64,000 nt of DNA from CAZYFH01 sp965249175 (GCA_965249175.1 OZ252227.1:1612001-1676000), one strand, 5' to 3'; numbered from the stretch's first letter, positions 1 through 9,005 are shown. The notes: generated by a model from the letters alone, not told the origin. A program made the numbers and translations.

Positions 1-1
1 G

Positions 2-2323
2 TCGCCGGGTGCAGCCACGGGGGGAGCTGTGCGCGCCGCCTCCGAGACTGTGGCGCCGGCGCCAGAGGCGTTGCGGAGCGCCCCGGGCAGTGCAGGACTG
101 GCGATGTCCACGGTGGCGATCGACGGTCCGGCGCCACCGATTGCGCCGGACGTCGTGGCGCGCGACACCGCCGGTCGCGCCACGATGCGAGCGATCCGCC
201 TCGAGGAGCCGCTCACCCTCGACGGTCGGCTCGACGAGCGTGTGTACGACACCGTCGCGGCGGTCACCGACTTCATCCAGCAGGAGCCGGACGAAGGCGC
301 GCCGGCCACCGAGAAGACCGAGCTGTGGGTGATGTTCGATCGCGACACAATCTACTTCGCCGCGCGCTGCTGGAACTCCGAACCGGATCGGATCATCGCC
401 AACGAGATGAAGCGCGACGCCTTCGGCATGTTCGGCAACGAGACCCTGGGGATCGTCCTCGACACGTTCTACGACCGGCGGAACGGCGTCAGCTTCATCA
501 CGAATGCGCTCGGCGGGCTGTTCGATACGACCATCACCGACGAGGGCCGGACCTTCAACATGGACTGGAACACGGTGTGGGATGTCCGGAGCAGCCGTTT
601 CGAGCAAGGCTGGACGGTGGAGATCGCGGTTCCGTTCAAGTCGCTCCGCTATCGTCCGGGACCGGCGCAGATCTGGGGGATCAACGTCGAGCGCTACGTG
701 GCCTGGAAGAACGAACGGTCGTATGTGACGCCGATCCCAGCGGCGCTCGGCTTCAGCGGCGCATTCAGGCTGTCGTCAGCCGCCACGCTGGTCGGCCTCG
801 AGGTGCCCGCGTCGGGAACTCGGCTGGAGATCAAACCGTACGCGATCTCTGATGTGGCCACCGACGTGAACGCCAGTCCACCGCTTGCGAACGCGCTCGG
901 CGGCGATGTCGGGTTCGACGTCAAGTACGGCGTGACGGAGGGGCTCACGGCCGATTTCACCTATAACACCGACTTCGCGCAGGTCGAGGTGGACGAGCAG
1001 CAGGTGAACCTTACGCGCTTTAGCCTCTTCTTTCCCGAGAAGCGCGAGTTCTTCCTCGAGGGCCAGGGGATCTTCGACTTCGGCGGCGGCTTCCGGACCG
1101 ACCCGACCACGTACTACTTCAGCGGCGAGCTGTTCCCCGTCCAGGCGCCGATTCTCTTCTTCAGCCGCCGGATCGGGCTCAGCGGCGGGCGGGCCGTGCC
1201 GATCCTCGGCGGTGGACGCCTGACTGGAAAGGTGGGGCCGTACAGCGTCGGCGTGCTCGACGTCCAGACCGATGCGGAGCTGGTGTCGGGCGCCGCCCCG
1301 ACGAACTTTTCGGTCGTGCGCGTCGCGCGCGATGTGCTGCGGCGCAGCTCCATCGGCGCGATGTTCACGGGGCGGTCGGTGTCGGCAGCGGGCCGGGGGG
1401 CCAGCTACACCTACGGCGTGGACGGCAACTTCTCCTTCTACGACAACCTGACCATCAACGGGTACGTCGCAGGGACCGACACACCCGGGCGCCGCGGTGA
1501 CGATACGAGCTACCAGGCAAAGCTCGACTACGCCGGCGACCGCTGGGGCGTGCTCTACGATCATCTGGCCGTCGGCGCGCATTTCAATCCGGAGATGGGG
1601 TTCGTGCGTCGCGACGATCTCCGGCGCAACTTCGCGAAGTTCCGCTACAGTCCACGTCCGCAGTCGATCGACGCCGTGCGCAAGTTCTCGTGGGAGGGCA
1701 GCGTCGACTACATCACCGACGGCCGTGGCCGACTCGAGACCCGGCTGCAGCAGGCCCTGTTCAGCATCGAGTTCGAGAACAGCGATCGGTTCTTTGCGGG
1801 GGTGACCGACAACTACGAGCTGCTGCAGCAGCCGTTTTCCATCGCGCGCGGCGTCACGATCCCCGTCGGCCCCTATGCCTTCGTGAACACGCGGCTCGTC
1901 TACGCCCTGGGGTCGCAGCGGCGGATCGCCGGCGGGGTGACCTTCGACCACGGCGGGTTCTTCGGCGGCGACAAGACGAGCGTCGGGTATCTGTTCGGCC
2001 GCATCGGGTTGACGCCGCAGCTCTACGTGGAGCCGACGATCTCGCTCAACTGGGTGACGCTCCCCGCAGGCGACTTCACCAGCGAGCTCGTGGCGACGCG
2101 CGCGACGTACACCATCACGCCACGGATGTTCGTGGCCGCGCTGCTGCAGTTCAACTCCGGCACCGATGCGCTCGGCACCAACATCCGGCTCCGGTGGGAA
2201 TACCAGCCGGGGAGCGAGCTGTTCGTGGTCTACACCGACGAGCGCGACACGCTGACGCCTCGCTTTCCGACGCTGCAGAACCGCGCGTTCGTCGTGAAGA
2301 TCAACCGCCTCTTCCGTTTTTAG
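2..2323 (+). CDS. DUF5916 / CBM9-like outer-membrane barrel protein, 5' end probably outside window
   Basis: The reading frame is open from the window edge, so the true start and signal peptide probably lie upstream; the first in-window start codon is GTG at 29. The N-terminal third resembles carbohydrate-binding family 9-like domains (segment LDGRLDERVYD, then F-D-R-D-T-I-Y-F-A-A-R). The rest matches the DUF5916 beta-barrel pattern with many alternating aromatic strands, ending in the aromatic-terminal pattern R-L-F-R-F typical of outer-membrane proteins. These proteins are common in Acidobacteriota and Bacteroidota and usually lack a known substrate. No partner gene lies beside it. Family assignment is confident; function is unknown. 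Confidence 0.85.
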   Translation, partial: SPGAATGGAVRAASETVAPAPEALRSAPGSAGLAMSTVAIDGPAPPIAPDVVARDTAGRATMRAIRLEEPLTLDGRLDERVYDTVAAVTDFIQQEPDEGAPATEKTELWVMFDRDTIYFAARCWNSEPDRIIANEMKRDAFGMFGNETLGIVLDTFYDRRNGVSFITNALGGLFDTTITDEGRTFNMDWNTVWDVRSSRFEQGWTVEIAVPFKSLRYRPGPAQIWGINVERYVAWKNERSYVTPIPAALGFSGAFRLSSAATLVGLEVPASGTRLEIKPYAISDVATDVNASPPLANALGGDVGFDVKYGVTEGLTADFTYNTDFAQVEVDEQQVNLTRFSLFFPEKREFFLEGQGIFDFGGGFRTDPTTYYFSGELFPVQAPILFFSRRIGLSGGRAVPILGGGRLTGKVGPYSVGVLDVQTDAELVSGAAPTNFSVVRVARDVLRRSSIGAMFTGRSVSAAGRGASYTYGVDGNFSFYDNLTINGYVAGTDTPGRRGDDTSYQAKLDYAGDRWGVLYDHLAVGAHFNPEMGFVRRDDLRRNFAKFRYSPRPQSIDAVRKFSWEGSVDYITDGRGRLETRLQQALFSIEFENSDRFFAGVTDNYELLQQPFSIARGVTIPVGPYAFVNTRLVYALGSQRRIAGGVTFDHGGFFGGDKTSVGYLFGRIGLTPQLYVEPTISLNWVTLPAGDFTSELVATRATYTITPRMFVAALLQFNSGTDALGTNIRLRWEYQPGSELFVVYTDERDTLTPRFPTLQNRAFVVKINRLFRF

Positions 2324-2456
2324 ATGGGGCTTCGCCCCAAGCCCCCGCGCGCCGCTGCGCGGGGACCCCGAGAGCCCCACTCCGCGGCCGCGAGGCGCGC
2401 CGTGCGCGCCTTGGCCGTCCCGGCGCACCGCGGCCTTCCGAGATGGGGCTTCGCCC
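2322..2456. repeat. GC-rich hairpin repeat, two copies of a 16-bp unit
   Basis: The unit AGATGGGGCTTCGCCC occurs at 2322-2337 and 2441-2456. Each copy folds as a GGGC-TTC-GCCC-type hairpin, the first one perfectly (GGGGC-TTC-GCCCC). Other self-complementary GC stretches lie between them. No T-tract follows, so it is not a classical intrinsic terminator. It may be a REP-like intergenic repeat or a rho-dependent 3' end for the gene upstream. Confidence 0.5.
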
Positions 2457-2484
2457 TCTGTGCTGCGGATAGAATGATCAACGC

Positions 2485-2994
2485 ATGGCGACGCTTGCAT
2501 GCCCAGAGTGTGGGCAGAATTCGGCGCCCGACGAGCTCGAGGCGACATCGACGGCCGGTGGATGGTTGCACTGCGCGAGCTGCGACCATGTCTGGCAACG
2601 TCCAGATGCGCCCACCGATGCGTTCTCGCTGATCGTCGGTAGCGCGGCGGCGGGTGCGATGCCTGCGCCCGGTCGGCGGCCTTCTGGGGGACCCCAGCGC
2701 GCGCTACGTTTCGATGTGCAGTTGCCGATACGCTTCCGCGCGATGGGCGCGTCAGGCTGGGAGCACGGCACGACCGTCAACATCAGCCAGTCCGGCATGC
2801 TGTGCCGCTGCGAGCGGCCCGTCCCGGCACGTACCGACGTCGAAGTGCTGGTCGAGCTCACGCCGTCGCCCGGCGCGACCGGTCCCGCCACCCTCATCCG
2901 ATGCGCGGGGCAGACGGCGCGCTCGGTGCCTCCGGTGCGGCCCGGCGCGTATGCGGCCATGGGCATCACGGTCCGCGAATACCGCGCAGATTAG
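2485..2994 (+). CDS. Zinc-ribbon PilZ-domain protein
   Basis: 169 aa. The N-terminus has a CxxC...CxxC zinc-ribbon (CPECGQ near residue 6, CASC near 31). Residues about 70-165 form a PilZ domain: a basic R-F-D-V-Q-L-P-I-R-F-R segment supplies the arginine motif, and N-I-S-Q-S-G-M matches the (D/N)-x-S-x-x-G c-di-GMP-binding motif. Both motifs needed for binding are present, so it is probably a c-di-GMP receptor. The only nearby signalling gene is the STAS gene on the other strand. The start is the first ATG after the repeat region. c-di-GMP enzymes occur at 21-27 kb of this window. Confidence 0.85.
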   Translation: MATLACPECGQNSAPDELEATSTAGGWLHCASCDHVWQRPDAPTDAFSLIVGSAAAGAMPAPGRRPSGGPQRALRFDVQLPIRFRAMGASGWEHGTTVNISQSGMLCRCERPVPARTDVEVLVELTPSPGATGPATLIRCAGQTARSVPPVRPGAYAAMGITVREYRAD

Positions 2995-3091
2995 CGCTAC
3001 GAGCGCGGCGGGCAACGGTCCGTTACGACTCCCCGATGCTCCTGGGCCCTTCGCAGCGACCGGAATACGTTCGCGTATCACGCGCCCGCGG

Positions 3092-4378
3092 TCACGACTC
3101 CCCGATGGCCAGCAGCTCGTCCGCCGTGCGGATGTACCAGTAGCCGTCGACCAGCGCCGGCGACGCGAGGGTCCGGGCCCCGATGTCGTTGGTGTGCATC
3201 AGCTCGAACTCCGGGCCCGCGCGCAGGACGAACGTGTGGCCCTCGTCGTTCGTGAAGAACACCTTGCCATCGACCGCGATGGGTGACGCCGAGAAGCTTT
3301 CGCGCCGGGCGCGCCCCAGCCGCTGTTGCCACATCACGCGCCCCGTCGCGGCTTCGAAGCACGTCACGATGCTGGCCATGTCGTTGACCGTGTAGAGGTA
3401 GTCGCCGTAGACGAGTGGGGACGGCACGAATGGCGATCCTCGGCTGGTCTGCCAGGCGACGTGCGTATCGGTGACGTCCCCGCGGCCCCCCGGTCGGATC
3501 GCGAGTGTCGGGCCGGCGCGCCCCGACGCGCAAAAGACGAGCCCGGCGCCGACAGCCGGCGTCGGGATCACCTCGAACAGGTTGCCGTCGCAGCTCCAGA
3601 GCTCGTCGCCGTTCGCGGGGTCATACGCGTTCACGCTCCCCTGGCTGCTGACGATGAGCTCGTCGTGGTCGCCGACCCGGAGAGCGACTGGCGTGCCCCA
3701 GCCGACGCTGGCGCCGCGAGCGGTGCGCCAGACCTGAGCGCCGGTTTGCGCATCGTAGGCCGCGACGAAGCCGCCGCCCCGCTGGTCCTGATAAATGATG
3801 ACGCGGTCCTTGTAGAGCAGCGGCGACCCGGCCGGGCCGTGATAGTTGTCGATGGCCCCGAGCTCGGTTTGCCACACGAGTGCGCCGTCGAAATCGACGG
3901 CGACGAGACCCCGACTGCCGAACGACGCGTAGACACGCTCGCCGTCGGTCGTCGGCGTCGCGGGTGCGGGTCCATTCTTCTGATGCGCGTGGGCTCGACC
4001 GCCGGGTGCGACTTCGGTCTCCCAGAGCAGCTCGCCGTCCGAGCGCCGGAAGGAGAGCACCGAGAGTCGTCGGCCCCCGGTGCGGCCGGTGGTGAGAAAG
4101 ATGCGGTCGCCCCAGACGATCGGCGAGGAGTTGCCGCGGCCGGGCACCGCGGTCCGCCAGACCACGTTGGTGGTCTCCGACCAGTGGTCCGGGTAGCTCG
4201 CGCCCTCCACGACGCCTTGACCCGACGGTCCTCGCCAGCGCGGCCAGTAGCGCGCTCCTTCGCCTTCGACGGCAATCATGTGGACCGAGTCTGGCTCCTG
4301 GACCTGGACCCTGACCTCCGCGACGGCCGAGAGGATGAGGCTCGCGACGACGACGCCGGGTATCTGGAACCGTGTCAC
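3092..4378 (-). CDS. Secreted PQQ-type beta-propeller protein
   Basis: 428 aa from a GTG start whose codon overlaps the TGA of the STAS gene upstream (GTGA), so the pair is translationally coupled. The N-terminus is a signal peptide ending near residue 25. The rest consists of repeated propeller blades with the PQQ-like pattern (A-Y-D-A-Q-T-G, V-D-F-D-G-A-L-V-W, A-A-T-G-R-V-M-W). The W-P-R-W-R-G-P motif at the start of the propeller is typical of this family. Nothing shows that it binds PQQ, and it may be a scaffold. A longer in-frame extension upstream exists but overlaps the whole STAS gene and is not credible. Confidence 0.85.
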   Translation of the reverse strand: MTRFQIPGVVVASLILSAVAEVRVQVQEPDSVHMIAVEGEGARYWPRWRGPSGQGVVEGASYPDHWSETTNVVWRTAVPGRGNSSPIVWGDRIFLTTGRTGGRRLSVLSFRRSDGELLWETEVAPGGRAHAHQKNGPAPATPTTDGERVYASFGSRGLVAVDFDGALVWQTELGAIDNYHGPAGSPLLYKDRVIIYQDQRGGGFVAAYDAQTGAQVWRTARGASVGWGTPVALRVGDHDELIVSSQGSVNAYDPANGDELWSCDGNLFEVIPTPAVGAGLVFCASGRAGPTLAIRPGGRGDVTDTHVAWQTSRGSPFVPSPLVYGDYLYTVNDMASIVTCFEAATGRVMWQQRLGRARRESFSASPIAVDGKVFFTNDEGHTFVLRAGPEFELMHTNDIGARTLASPALVDGYWYIRTADELLAIGES

Positions 4379-4755
4379 GTGCCCTCCTGGCCCCCACTCG
4401 CCATCCTGCGGCCAGGTCGGCCACCGATCATGCGAATCGCTTGGGCTTCGGTTGCGGCGCTGTCGATGACCGTGTGCAGGTGCGTGAGCCCCAACAGTTC
4501 GTCGACCATGGGCGGCAGGCGCGTCAGCGTGAGATGACCACCGTCGGATTTCAGCATGACGTGCGCACGCACGATCTCGGCGATGCCGATGCTGTCGACG
4601 TACGACACGTCCGCGAGGTTCAGCACGATCTGTCGCCGTCCCTCGGCCACGAGCGCGCGGACCCGATCCTTCAGCAGACCAAAGGTTGCGACGCTCAATC
4701 GTCCGTGTGGACGGAGGATCACCACGTTGCCGTCGACGCCCTCCGTGAGCGTCAC
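4375..4755 (-). CDS. STAS-domain anti-sigma factor antagonist-like protein
   Basis: 126 aa, GTG start. A single STAS domain covers nearly the whole protein (D-G-N-V-V-I-L-R-P-H-G-R-L, then Y-V-D-S-I-G-I-A-E-I-V). The serine of D-S-I-G is the residue phosphorylated in SpoIIAA/RsbV-type antagonists. No anti-sigma kinase is encoded beside it, so its partner must be elsewhere. It is the first gene of a coupled pair with the PQQ-propeller gene. Confidence 0.85.
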   Translation of the reverse strand: MTLTEGVDGNVVILRPHGRLSVATFGLLKDRVRALVAEGRRQIVLNLADVSYVDSIGIAEIVRAHVMLKSDGGHLTLTRLPPMVDELLGLTHLHTVIDSAATEAQAIRMIGGRPGRRMASGGQEGT

Positions 4756-4863
4756 GCGCCACCGCCGCCGCGCTCGCGCGCCTTGACCACCATCAGACGG
4801 ATATTGTCGCCGAACACGTCAGATCGTTCAGTATAATCGTTACCCGATTCACCCGATACGCGC

Positions 4864-5439
4864 ATGCAGACGATTCCGGTCTCGGAACAGTTCTCGCTGG
4901 CGCCGCTCGAGCTGGACCATGCGGCCGAGCTCTTCGCGCTCACCGAGGCGAACCGCCTGTATCTGCGCACCTGGCTGCCGTGGCTCGACAGCATCCGTCG
5001 GATCGAGGACACACGCGCGTTCATTCGGGCCGCGCGGGCCCAGGCATCGCAGAACAACGGAGCTCAGCTGGCCATCAAGATCGACGGGAGCATCGCCGGC
5101 ATCGTCGGGCACCATCAGATCGACTGGCGCAATCGCTTGACCTCGATCGGCTACTGGCTCGGCGAGGCGTATCAGGGACGCGGGCTCGTCACGACGGCCT
5201 GTCGTGCGCTACTCGCGCACGCGTTCGATGACGCGCGTCTCAACCGCGTGGAGATCAGGTGCGCGGAGGGGAATCACAGGAGCCGCGCCATTCCGCACCG
5301 CCTCGGCTTCCGCCAGGAAGGCATCCTGCGCGATGCCGAGTGGCTCTACGATCACTTTGTCGACCACGTCGTCTATGCGACGCTCGCTACCGACTGGCGT
5401 GCGCCGTTCGGTGGCAAGGTGCACGAGGCGGGGTCCTAG
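4864..5439 (+). CDS. GNAT-family N-acetyltransferase (RimJ/RimL type)
   Basis: 191 aa. RimL/RimJ-like GNAT fold: N-terminal L-x-P-L-E-L-D-H-A strand, T-W-L-P-W-L, and the acetyl-CoA loop G-Y-Q-G-R-G-L-V (written E-A-Y-Q-G-R-G-L). The segment N-R-V-E-I-R-C-A-E-G-N-H-R-S matches the 'N-x-x-S' stretch, here with R before S, and is followed by I-P-H-R-L-G-F-R-Q-E-G. It probably acetylates a protein N-terminus or a small amine. Its TAG stop overlaps the GTG start of the next gene (TAGTG), indicating an operon. Confidence 0.9.
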   Translation: MQTIPVSEQFSLAPLELDHAAELFALTEANRLYLRTWLPWLDSIRRIEDTRAFIRAARAQASQNNGAQLAIKIDGSIAGIVGHHQIDWRNRLTSIGYWLGEAYQGRGLVTTACRALLAHAFDDARLNRVEIRCAEGNHRSRAIPHRLGFRQEGILRDAEWLYDHFVDHVVYATLATDWRAPFGGKVHEAGS

Positions 5440-6689
5440 TGCACGGCGCGACGCGCGGCGCCGTGTGCCTCGTCGTGGCGACGGTGGCCGCGCTCTCCGT
5501 GCTCACCACGTCCCTCGTAGCCGAGGACTGGCCGCAGTTCCTGGGGCCGGGCCGCGACGGCCACTACGACGGCCCTCCGCTCGCGCGCGAGTGGGCCGAC
5601 GGTGCGCCGCGTGAGCTCTGGCGTCGACCGGTCGGCCAGGGCTTCGCCGGCCCTGTCGTGGTCGGGGGCCGGCTCGTGTTGTTCCACCGCGAAGGCGCGG
5701 CGGAGATCATCGAGGCGGTCGATGCGCGGAACGGCGATCCGATCTGGCGCTACGAATATGCCACGTCGTATCGCGACGATTTCGGGTTCGACGAGGGGCC
5801 ACGCTCGGCGCCGGTCGTCGCCCATGGTCGCGTATACACCTTCGGCGCGCAGGGCGCGCTGCACGCGGTGGACCTCGAGACCGGCGATGGCGTCTGGAGC
5901 GTTGACACGCGGGAGCGCTTCCAGTTTCGCAAGGCGTTCTTTGGCGCGGCGGGGTCGCCACTGGTTGAGGACGGTCGTGTGCTCGCGAACGTCGGCGGCG
6001 GGCAGGCGGGCATCGTCGCGTTCGACGCCGATTCGGGCGACGTGCTCTGGACCGCCGCCGGGGAAGAAGCGAGCTATTCGTCACCGGTCGGCGCGACGTT
6101 CGGGGGTGTGCGCCATGCGGTGTTCTTCACACGCAACAGCCTGGTGGGGCTCGACCCAGCCACAGGGCGCACCCGGTTCGAGCGGAGCTGGCGGGCGCGC
6201 AATCGTTCGTCCGTGAACGCGGCGACACCGCTCGTCATCGGCGACCGCATCTTCGTGTCGGCGCAGTACGGGACCGGCGCCGGGCTCTTCGAGGTCGACG
6301 GGCTCGAGCTGGAGGAGATCTGGACGTCCGACGACGCGATGTCGAACCACTACGCGACCAGCGTGCACCACGAGGGCTTTCTCTATGGCTTCCACGGCCG
6401 GCAGGAATACGGGCCGAGCCTGCGCGCCGTGGAGGTGGCGACCGGCGCCGTCGCCTGGAACGAAGATGGGTTTCAGGCCGGGACGGTCACCCTGGCCGGC
6501 GATCTGCTGGTCATCGTCCGCGAGACCGGCGAGCTCGTATTGGCCGAAGCCTCACCGAACGGCTTCGAGCCGCTGGCCCGCGCGCAGATCCTTCCACCCG
6601 TCATCCGCGCCTATCCCGCCCTCGCCGACGGACTGCTCTACGTGCGCAACCAGGACACGCTCGTCTGCCTCGACCTGCGCCCGGAGTAG
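5439..6689 (+). CDS. Secreted PQQ-type beta-propeller protein
   Basis: 416 aa from the GTG at 5439, which overlaps the acetyltransferase stop codon. The signal peptide runs to about residue 27 and is followed by D-W-P-Q-F-L-G-P-G-R-D-G, the canonical start of this propeller family. Several blades carry D-A-x-x-G-x-x-x-W motifs. It is a paralogue of the protein at 3.1-4.4 kb but does not look like a recent duplicate. It probably acts in the periplasm; no substrate is apparent. Confidence 0.85.
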   Translation: MHGATRGAVCLVVATVAALSVLTTSLVAEDWPQFLGPGRDGHYDGPPLAREWADGAPRELWRRPVGQGFAGPVVVGGRLVLFHREGAAEIIEAVDARNGDPIWRYEYATSYRDDFGFDEGPRSAPVVAHGRVYTFGAQGALHAVDLETGDGVWSVDTRERFQFRKAFFGAAGSPLVEDGRVLANVGGGQAGIVAFDADSGDVLWTAAGEEASYSSPVGATFGGVRHAVFFTRNSLVGLDPATGRTRFERSWRARNRSSVNAATPLVIGDRIFVSAQYGTGAGLFEVDGLELEEIWTSDDAMSNHYATSVHHEGFLYGFHGRQEYGPSLRAVEVATGAVAWNEDGFQAGTVTLAGDLLVIVRETGELVLAEASPNGFEPLARAQILPPVIRAYPALADGLLYVRNQDTLVCLDLRPE

Positions 6690-6742
6690 CCCCGGTCACG
6701 ACGTCGCTCCGTTGGCTGAGCGAAACACGCGAAGCTCTCCAC

Positions 6743-6825
6743 GCCTAGCGTTCCAGAGAGCCGCGCGCCGCGGCACTTCAAACGAGCCGCTCGCCTTCGC
6801 CGCGTCGGCTCCACGCTGGTCAGGC
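6743..6825 (-). repeat. attC-like recombination site 3' of the UDG-like gene
   Basis: On the minus strand the site runs from GCCTGAC (6825-6819) to GCTAGGC (6749-6743). Each end differs by one base from the attC consensus boxes RYYYAAC and GTTRRRY. The arms inside pair imperfectly (a GGAGCCGACGCG arm against CGCGCGGCTC). The stop codon of the upstream gene lies within the first box, as is common in integron cassettes. It aligns in orientation with the two sites at 7.5/9.0 kb and 10.9 kb. Confidence 0.5.
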
Positions 6826-7461
6826 TTTCTCCATTTCCACATTGGTCGACAGGACCTGCTCGATAGTTCTGACGATGTCTCCGAATCCTCGGTGACGATT
6901 GTTGCCGGCGAAGTATGTTGCCGCGAGGGGGATTGGACGACCACCTGTTCTTACCCGTCGAATCACGCCGCGAAGGTCCGCCACGCGCGGCGGCACAGGT
7001 AGCCCGAAGACCTCGGATACGGCCCTCAGTGGCACGTGACCGAGCGTCACTATTCTCTGCGGAGAAACGGCTTCAACGATTCTCTTCAAATGCCTTTCGC
7101 AATTCCGGATGGCCTCAATCGCCGGCGGTCGTTCTCTTTCGGCTTCTTCCGAGGGACACCGCACGGCCGGAAGGAGATAGAAGCCCACTCGTCGAAACCT
7201 CTCGATCGAATCAATTGACTCGCCTGTTGCCTCCGTCACGGCTCTCAGGAGTCCGTCTCGAAGTCGATCATCTCGAGACTCGTCCCAGAAGAATCCACCG
7301 CTCCAGGGGGGCGCGACTGCTACGAACAAAATACGAGTTGGGCGCGGAGGAGGGAGTGGGGGATGGTGTTTCGCTCCGGCCGGAACTCGAATCCGTCGCA
7401 CTTCTTCGACCTCGCAGAGCCGACAGGCGTCGATTTCCCGGATCGGATCTTTCCAACGCAT
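6820..7461 (-). CDS. Divergent uracil-DNA-glycosylase-superfamily-like protein
   Basis: 213 aa. The order of motifs resembles family 4/5 uracil-DNA glycosylases: an early A-C-R-L-C, a strand I-L-F-V-A-V-A-P-P in place of the usual G-E-A-P-G, then Y-L-L-P-A-V-R-C-P resembling the N...C-R-P strand, then P-Q-R-I-V-T-L-G-H. The C-terminal A-T-Y-F-A-G-N-N-R-H-R-G replaces the H-P-S loop. Cysteines that could hold an Fe-S cluster are few. The catalytic motifs are too altered to claim DNA repair activity. It is followed directly by an attC-like site, so it was probably acquired as a gene cassette. Confidence 0.5.
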   Translation of the reverse strand: MRWKDPIREIDACRLCEVEEVRRIRVPAGAKHHPPLPPPRPTRILFVAVAPPWSGGFFWDESRDDRLRDGLLRAVTEATGESIDSIERFRRVGFYLLPAVRCPSEEAERERPPAIEAIRNCERHLKRIVEAVSPQRIVTLGHVPLRAVSEVFGLPVPPRVADLRGVIRRVRTGGRPIPLAATYFAGNNRHRGFGDIVRTIEQVLSTNVEMEKA

Positions 7462-7477
7462 CCTGAAATCTCGTCAG

Positions 7478-7555
7478 GCCTAACGTCTGGCGTTCACCTC
7501 CTCTGTTGGCTGGAAGTGTCTACTTTTTCGAGGGAGCTTCTGGAGGGTGAGCTAA
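7478..7555 (-). repeat. Half of an attC-like site, interrupted by an IS
   Basis: GCCTAAC at 7478-7484 reads GTTAGGC on the minus strand and matches the attC consensus box exactly. The following bases resemble the arm of the intact site at 10.9 kb (CTAACGTC then GCGTT). The partner box (GTTAGCC at 8999-9005) lies beyond the IS256-type element that begins at 7556. The flank between box and IS may include non-site sequence. Confidence 0.4.
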
Positions 7556-8958
7556 TCTTAGTTGAAAATTGAAACGGCTCCAGACCCTGTGGTGTGATGA
7601 CGTTGCAAAAGACGGACATCACCCCACGAGAGAGAGGAGCCACGATGAGTGTCCTACGTGCTGTCAGGAAGCGCAAGAAAGTTCGCAAGCTGGGCTCGGT
7701 CAACATCATTCACCGCGAGGCCTACGCGGATCTGGAGCTGGACGCGAAGGTGGAGCTGATCCGCTCGCTGGTGCCCCTGGGCCTGATGCATGTGCAGGAG
7801 TTGCTCGACCAGGAGGTGACGGCGCTGGCGAGCGAGCGCTACGTCCGGAAGGACGCGTCGGTCGGTGGACGCCGTCACGGCAGTAACCCTGGGACGGTGG
7901 GTCTCGCGGGGCAGCGCGTGCCGATTCGCGTGCCCCGGATTCGTCGCCTCGCAGGGAGCGAGATTCCGCTGCGGTCGTATGCGGCGTTGCATGACGACCG
8001 CGAGGTGGACGACGCGCTGCTGCGACGGGTGCTCTACGGGATCTCGTGCCGCAACTACGCGGCGGCCGCGGCGGCGATTCCCGGGGCGATCGGGCTGTCG
8101 AGTTCGACGGTGTCCCGGGGGTTCATCCAGGCCAGCGCGGCGCAGCTACGGGCGTTCCAGGAGCGGGACCTATCCGATGAGGACGTGGTGGCCGTGTTCC
8201 TGGACGGCAAGACGTTCGCTGACGCGACGATGGTCATCGCGCTAGGCATCACGCTGTCTGGGGAGAAACGCTTCCTGGGCTTCGTCGAAACGGACACGGA
8301 GAACGCGACGGTGCTCACACCGTTCCTGCGGTCGTTGGTCGAGCGGGGCCTCGACCTCTCCCAGGGTGTGCTGGTCATCCTCGATGGCGGCAAGGGGCTC
8401 CGCACGGCCGTCCGGAAGGCCTTCCGGGGCCGGGCCCTGGTCCAACGGTGCCAGTGGCACAAGCGCGAGAACGTGGTGAGCTACCTGGCCAAGCACGAGC
8501 AGGCGGTGTGGCGTCAGCGTCTCCAGCGAGCGTACAACCGGCCGGACTACGACGAGGCCCTCGGTGCGCTCGAGACGCTCCACGGCGAGTTGGACGAGCG
8601 GAACCAGTCGGCGGCTGACAGCTTGGCGGAAGGCCTGGACGAAACCCTGACGTGACATCGATTGGGCGTGTACGGAGTGCTGGGCCGGTCGCTGAAGACG
8701 ACGAACTGTCTGGAGTCGGTCAATGCGCTGGTCGAGGAACGCTGCGCGAAGGTAGATCACTGGCAGAGCTCGAGCCAACGCCACCGCTGGCTGGCGACCG
8801 CCCTCCTGGACATCGAACCGCGCTTACGAAGGGTGAGGGGCTACCGCCACCTTCCCACGCTTCGGGCCGCATTGAAGCGAGAACTGAAGATCGACACGAC
8901 GACGTCGAAGAAGCAGGCCGCGTAAGCCATCGGGAGCCGTGGAGAGTTTCAACTAAGA
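7556..8958 (+). mobile_element. IS256-family insertion sequence
   Basis: Imperfect 26-bp terminal inverted repeats occur at 7556-7581 (starting TCTTAGTTGAAA) and 8933-8958 (ending TTTCAACTAAGA). They share the outer 12 bases and an inner CGGCTCC block. The element encloses one transposase gene, which carries an in-frame stop. I could not find a convincing target-site duplication, so either the ends are off by a few bases or the flanks have diverged. Confidence 0.75.
7645..8925 (+). pseudogene. IS256-family transposase with internal stop codon
   Basis: From ATG at 7645 the frame reads a mutator-type transposase. The first aspartate is in V-F-L-D-G-K-T-F-A-D and the second in V-I-L-D-G-G-K-G-L, followed by the C/H region Q-R-C-Q-W-H-K-R-E-N. 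A TGA at 8653-8655 ends translation after E-T-L-T. The same frame continues with H-R-L-G-V-Y-G and then T-T-N-C-L-E-S-V-N, which holds the catalytic glutamate. The stop separates the glutamate from both aspartates, so the product should be inactive unless the stop is read through. A single base change from a leucine TTA codon would explain it. Confidence 0.85.
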
Positions 8959-8998
8959 ATGGGCTTGACTCAGCTTCTGCCGTCCGCTGGCTTTGCTT

Positions 8999-9005
8999 GT
9001 TAGCC
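8999..9005 (-). repeat. Partner box of the interrupted attC-like site
   Basis: GTTAGCC on the plus strand (GGCTAAC on the minus strand) lies 41 bp past the right IS256 end. It is preceded by an arm CTGCCGTCCGCTGGC that resembles the arm of the intact site near 10.95 kb. With the box at 7478-7484 it would form one attC-like site before the IS inserted. Confidence 0.35.

Noticed and set aside
776..2548. 590-codon open frame on the minus strand
   Set aside because: It is antisense to the DUF5916 gene, has repetitive Arg/Ala/His composition with no family pattern, and is a GC-rich shadow frame.
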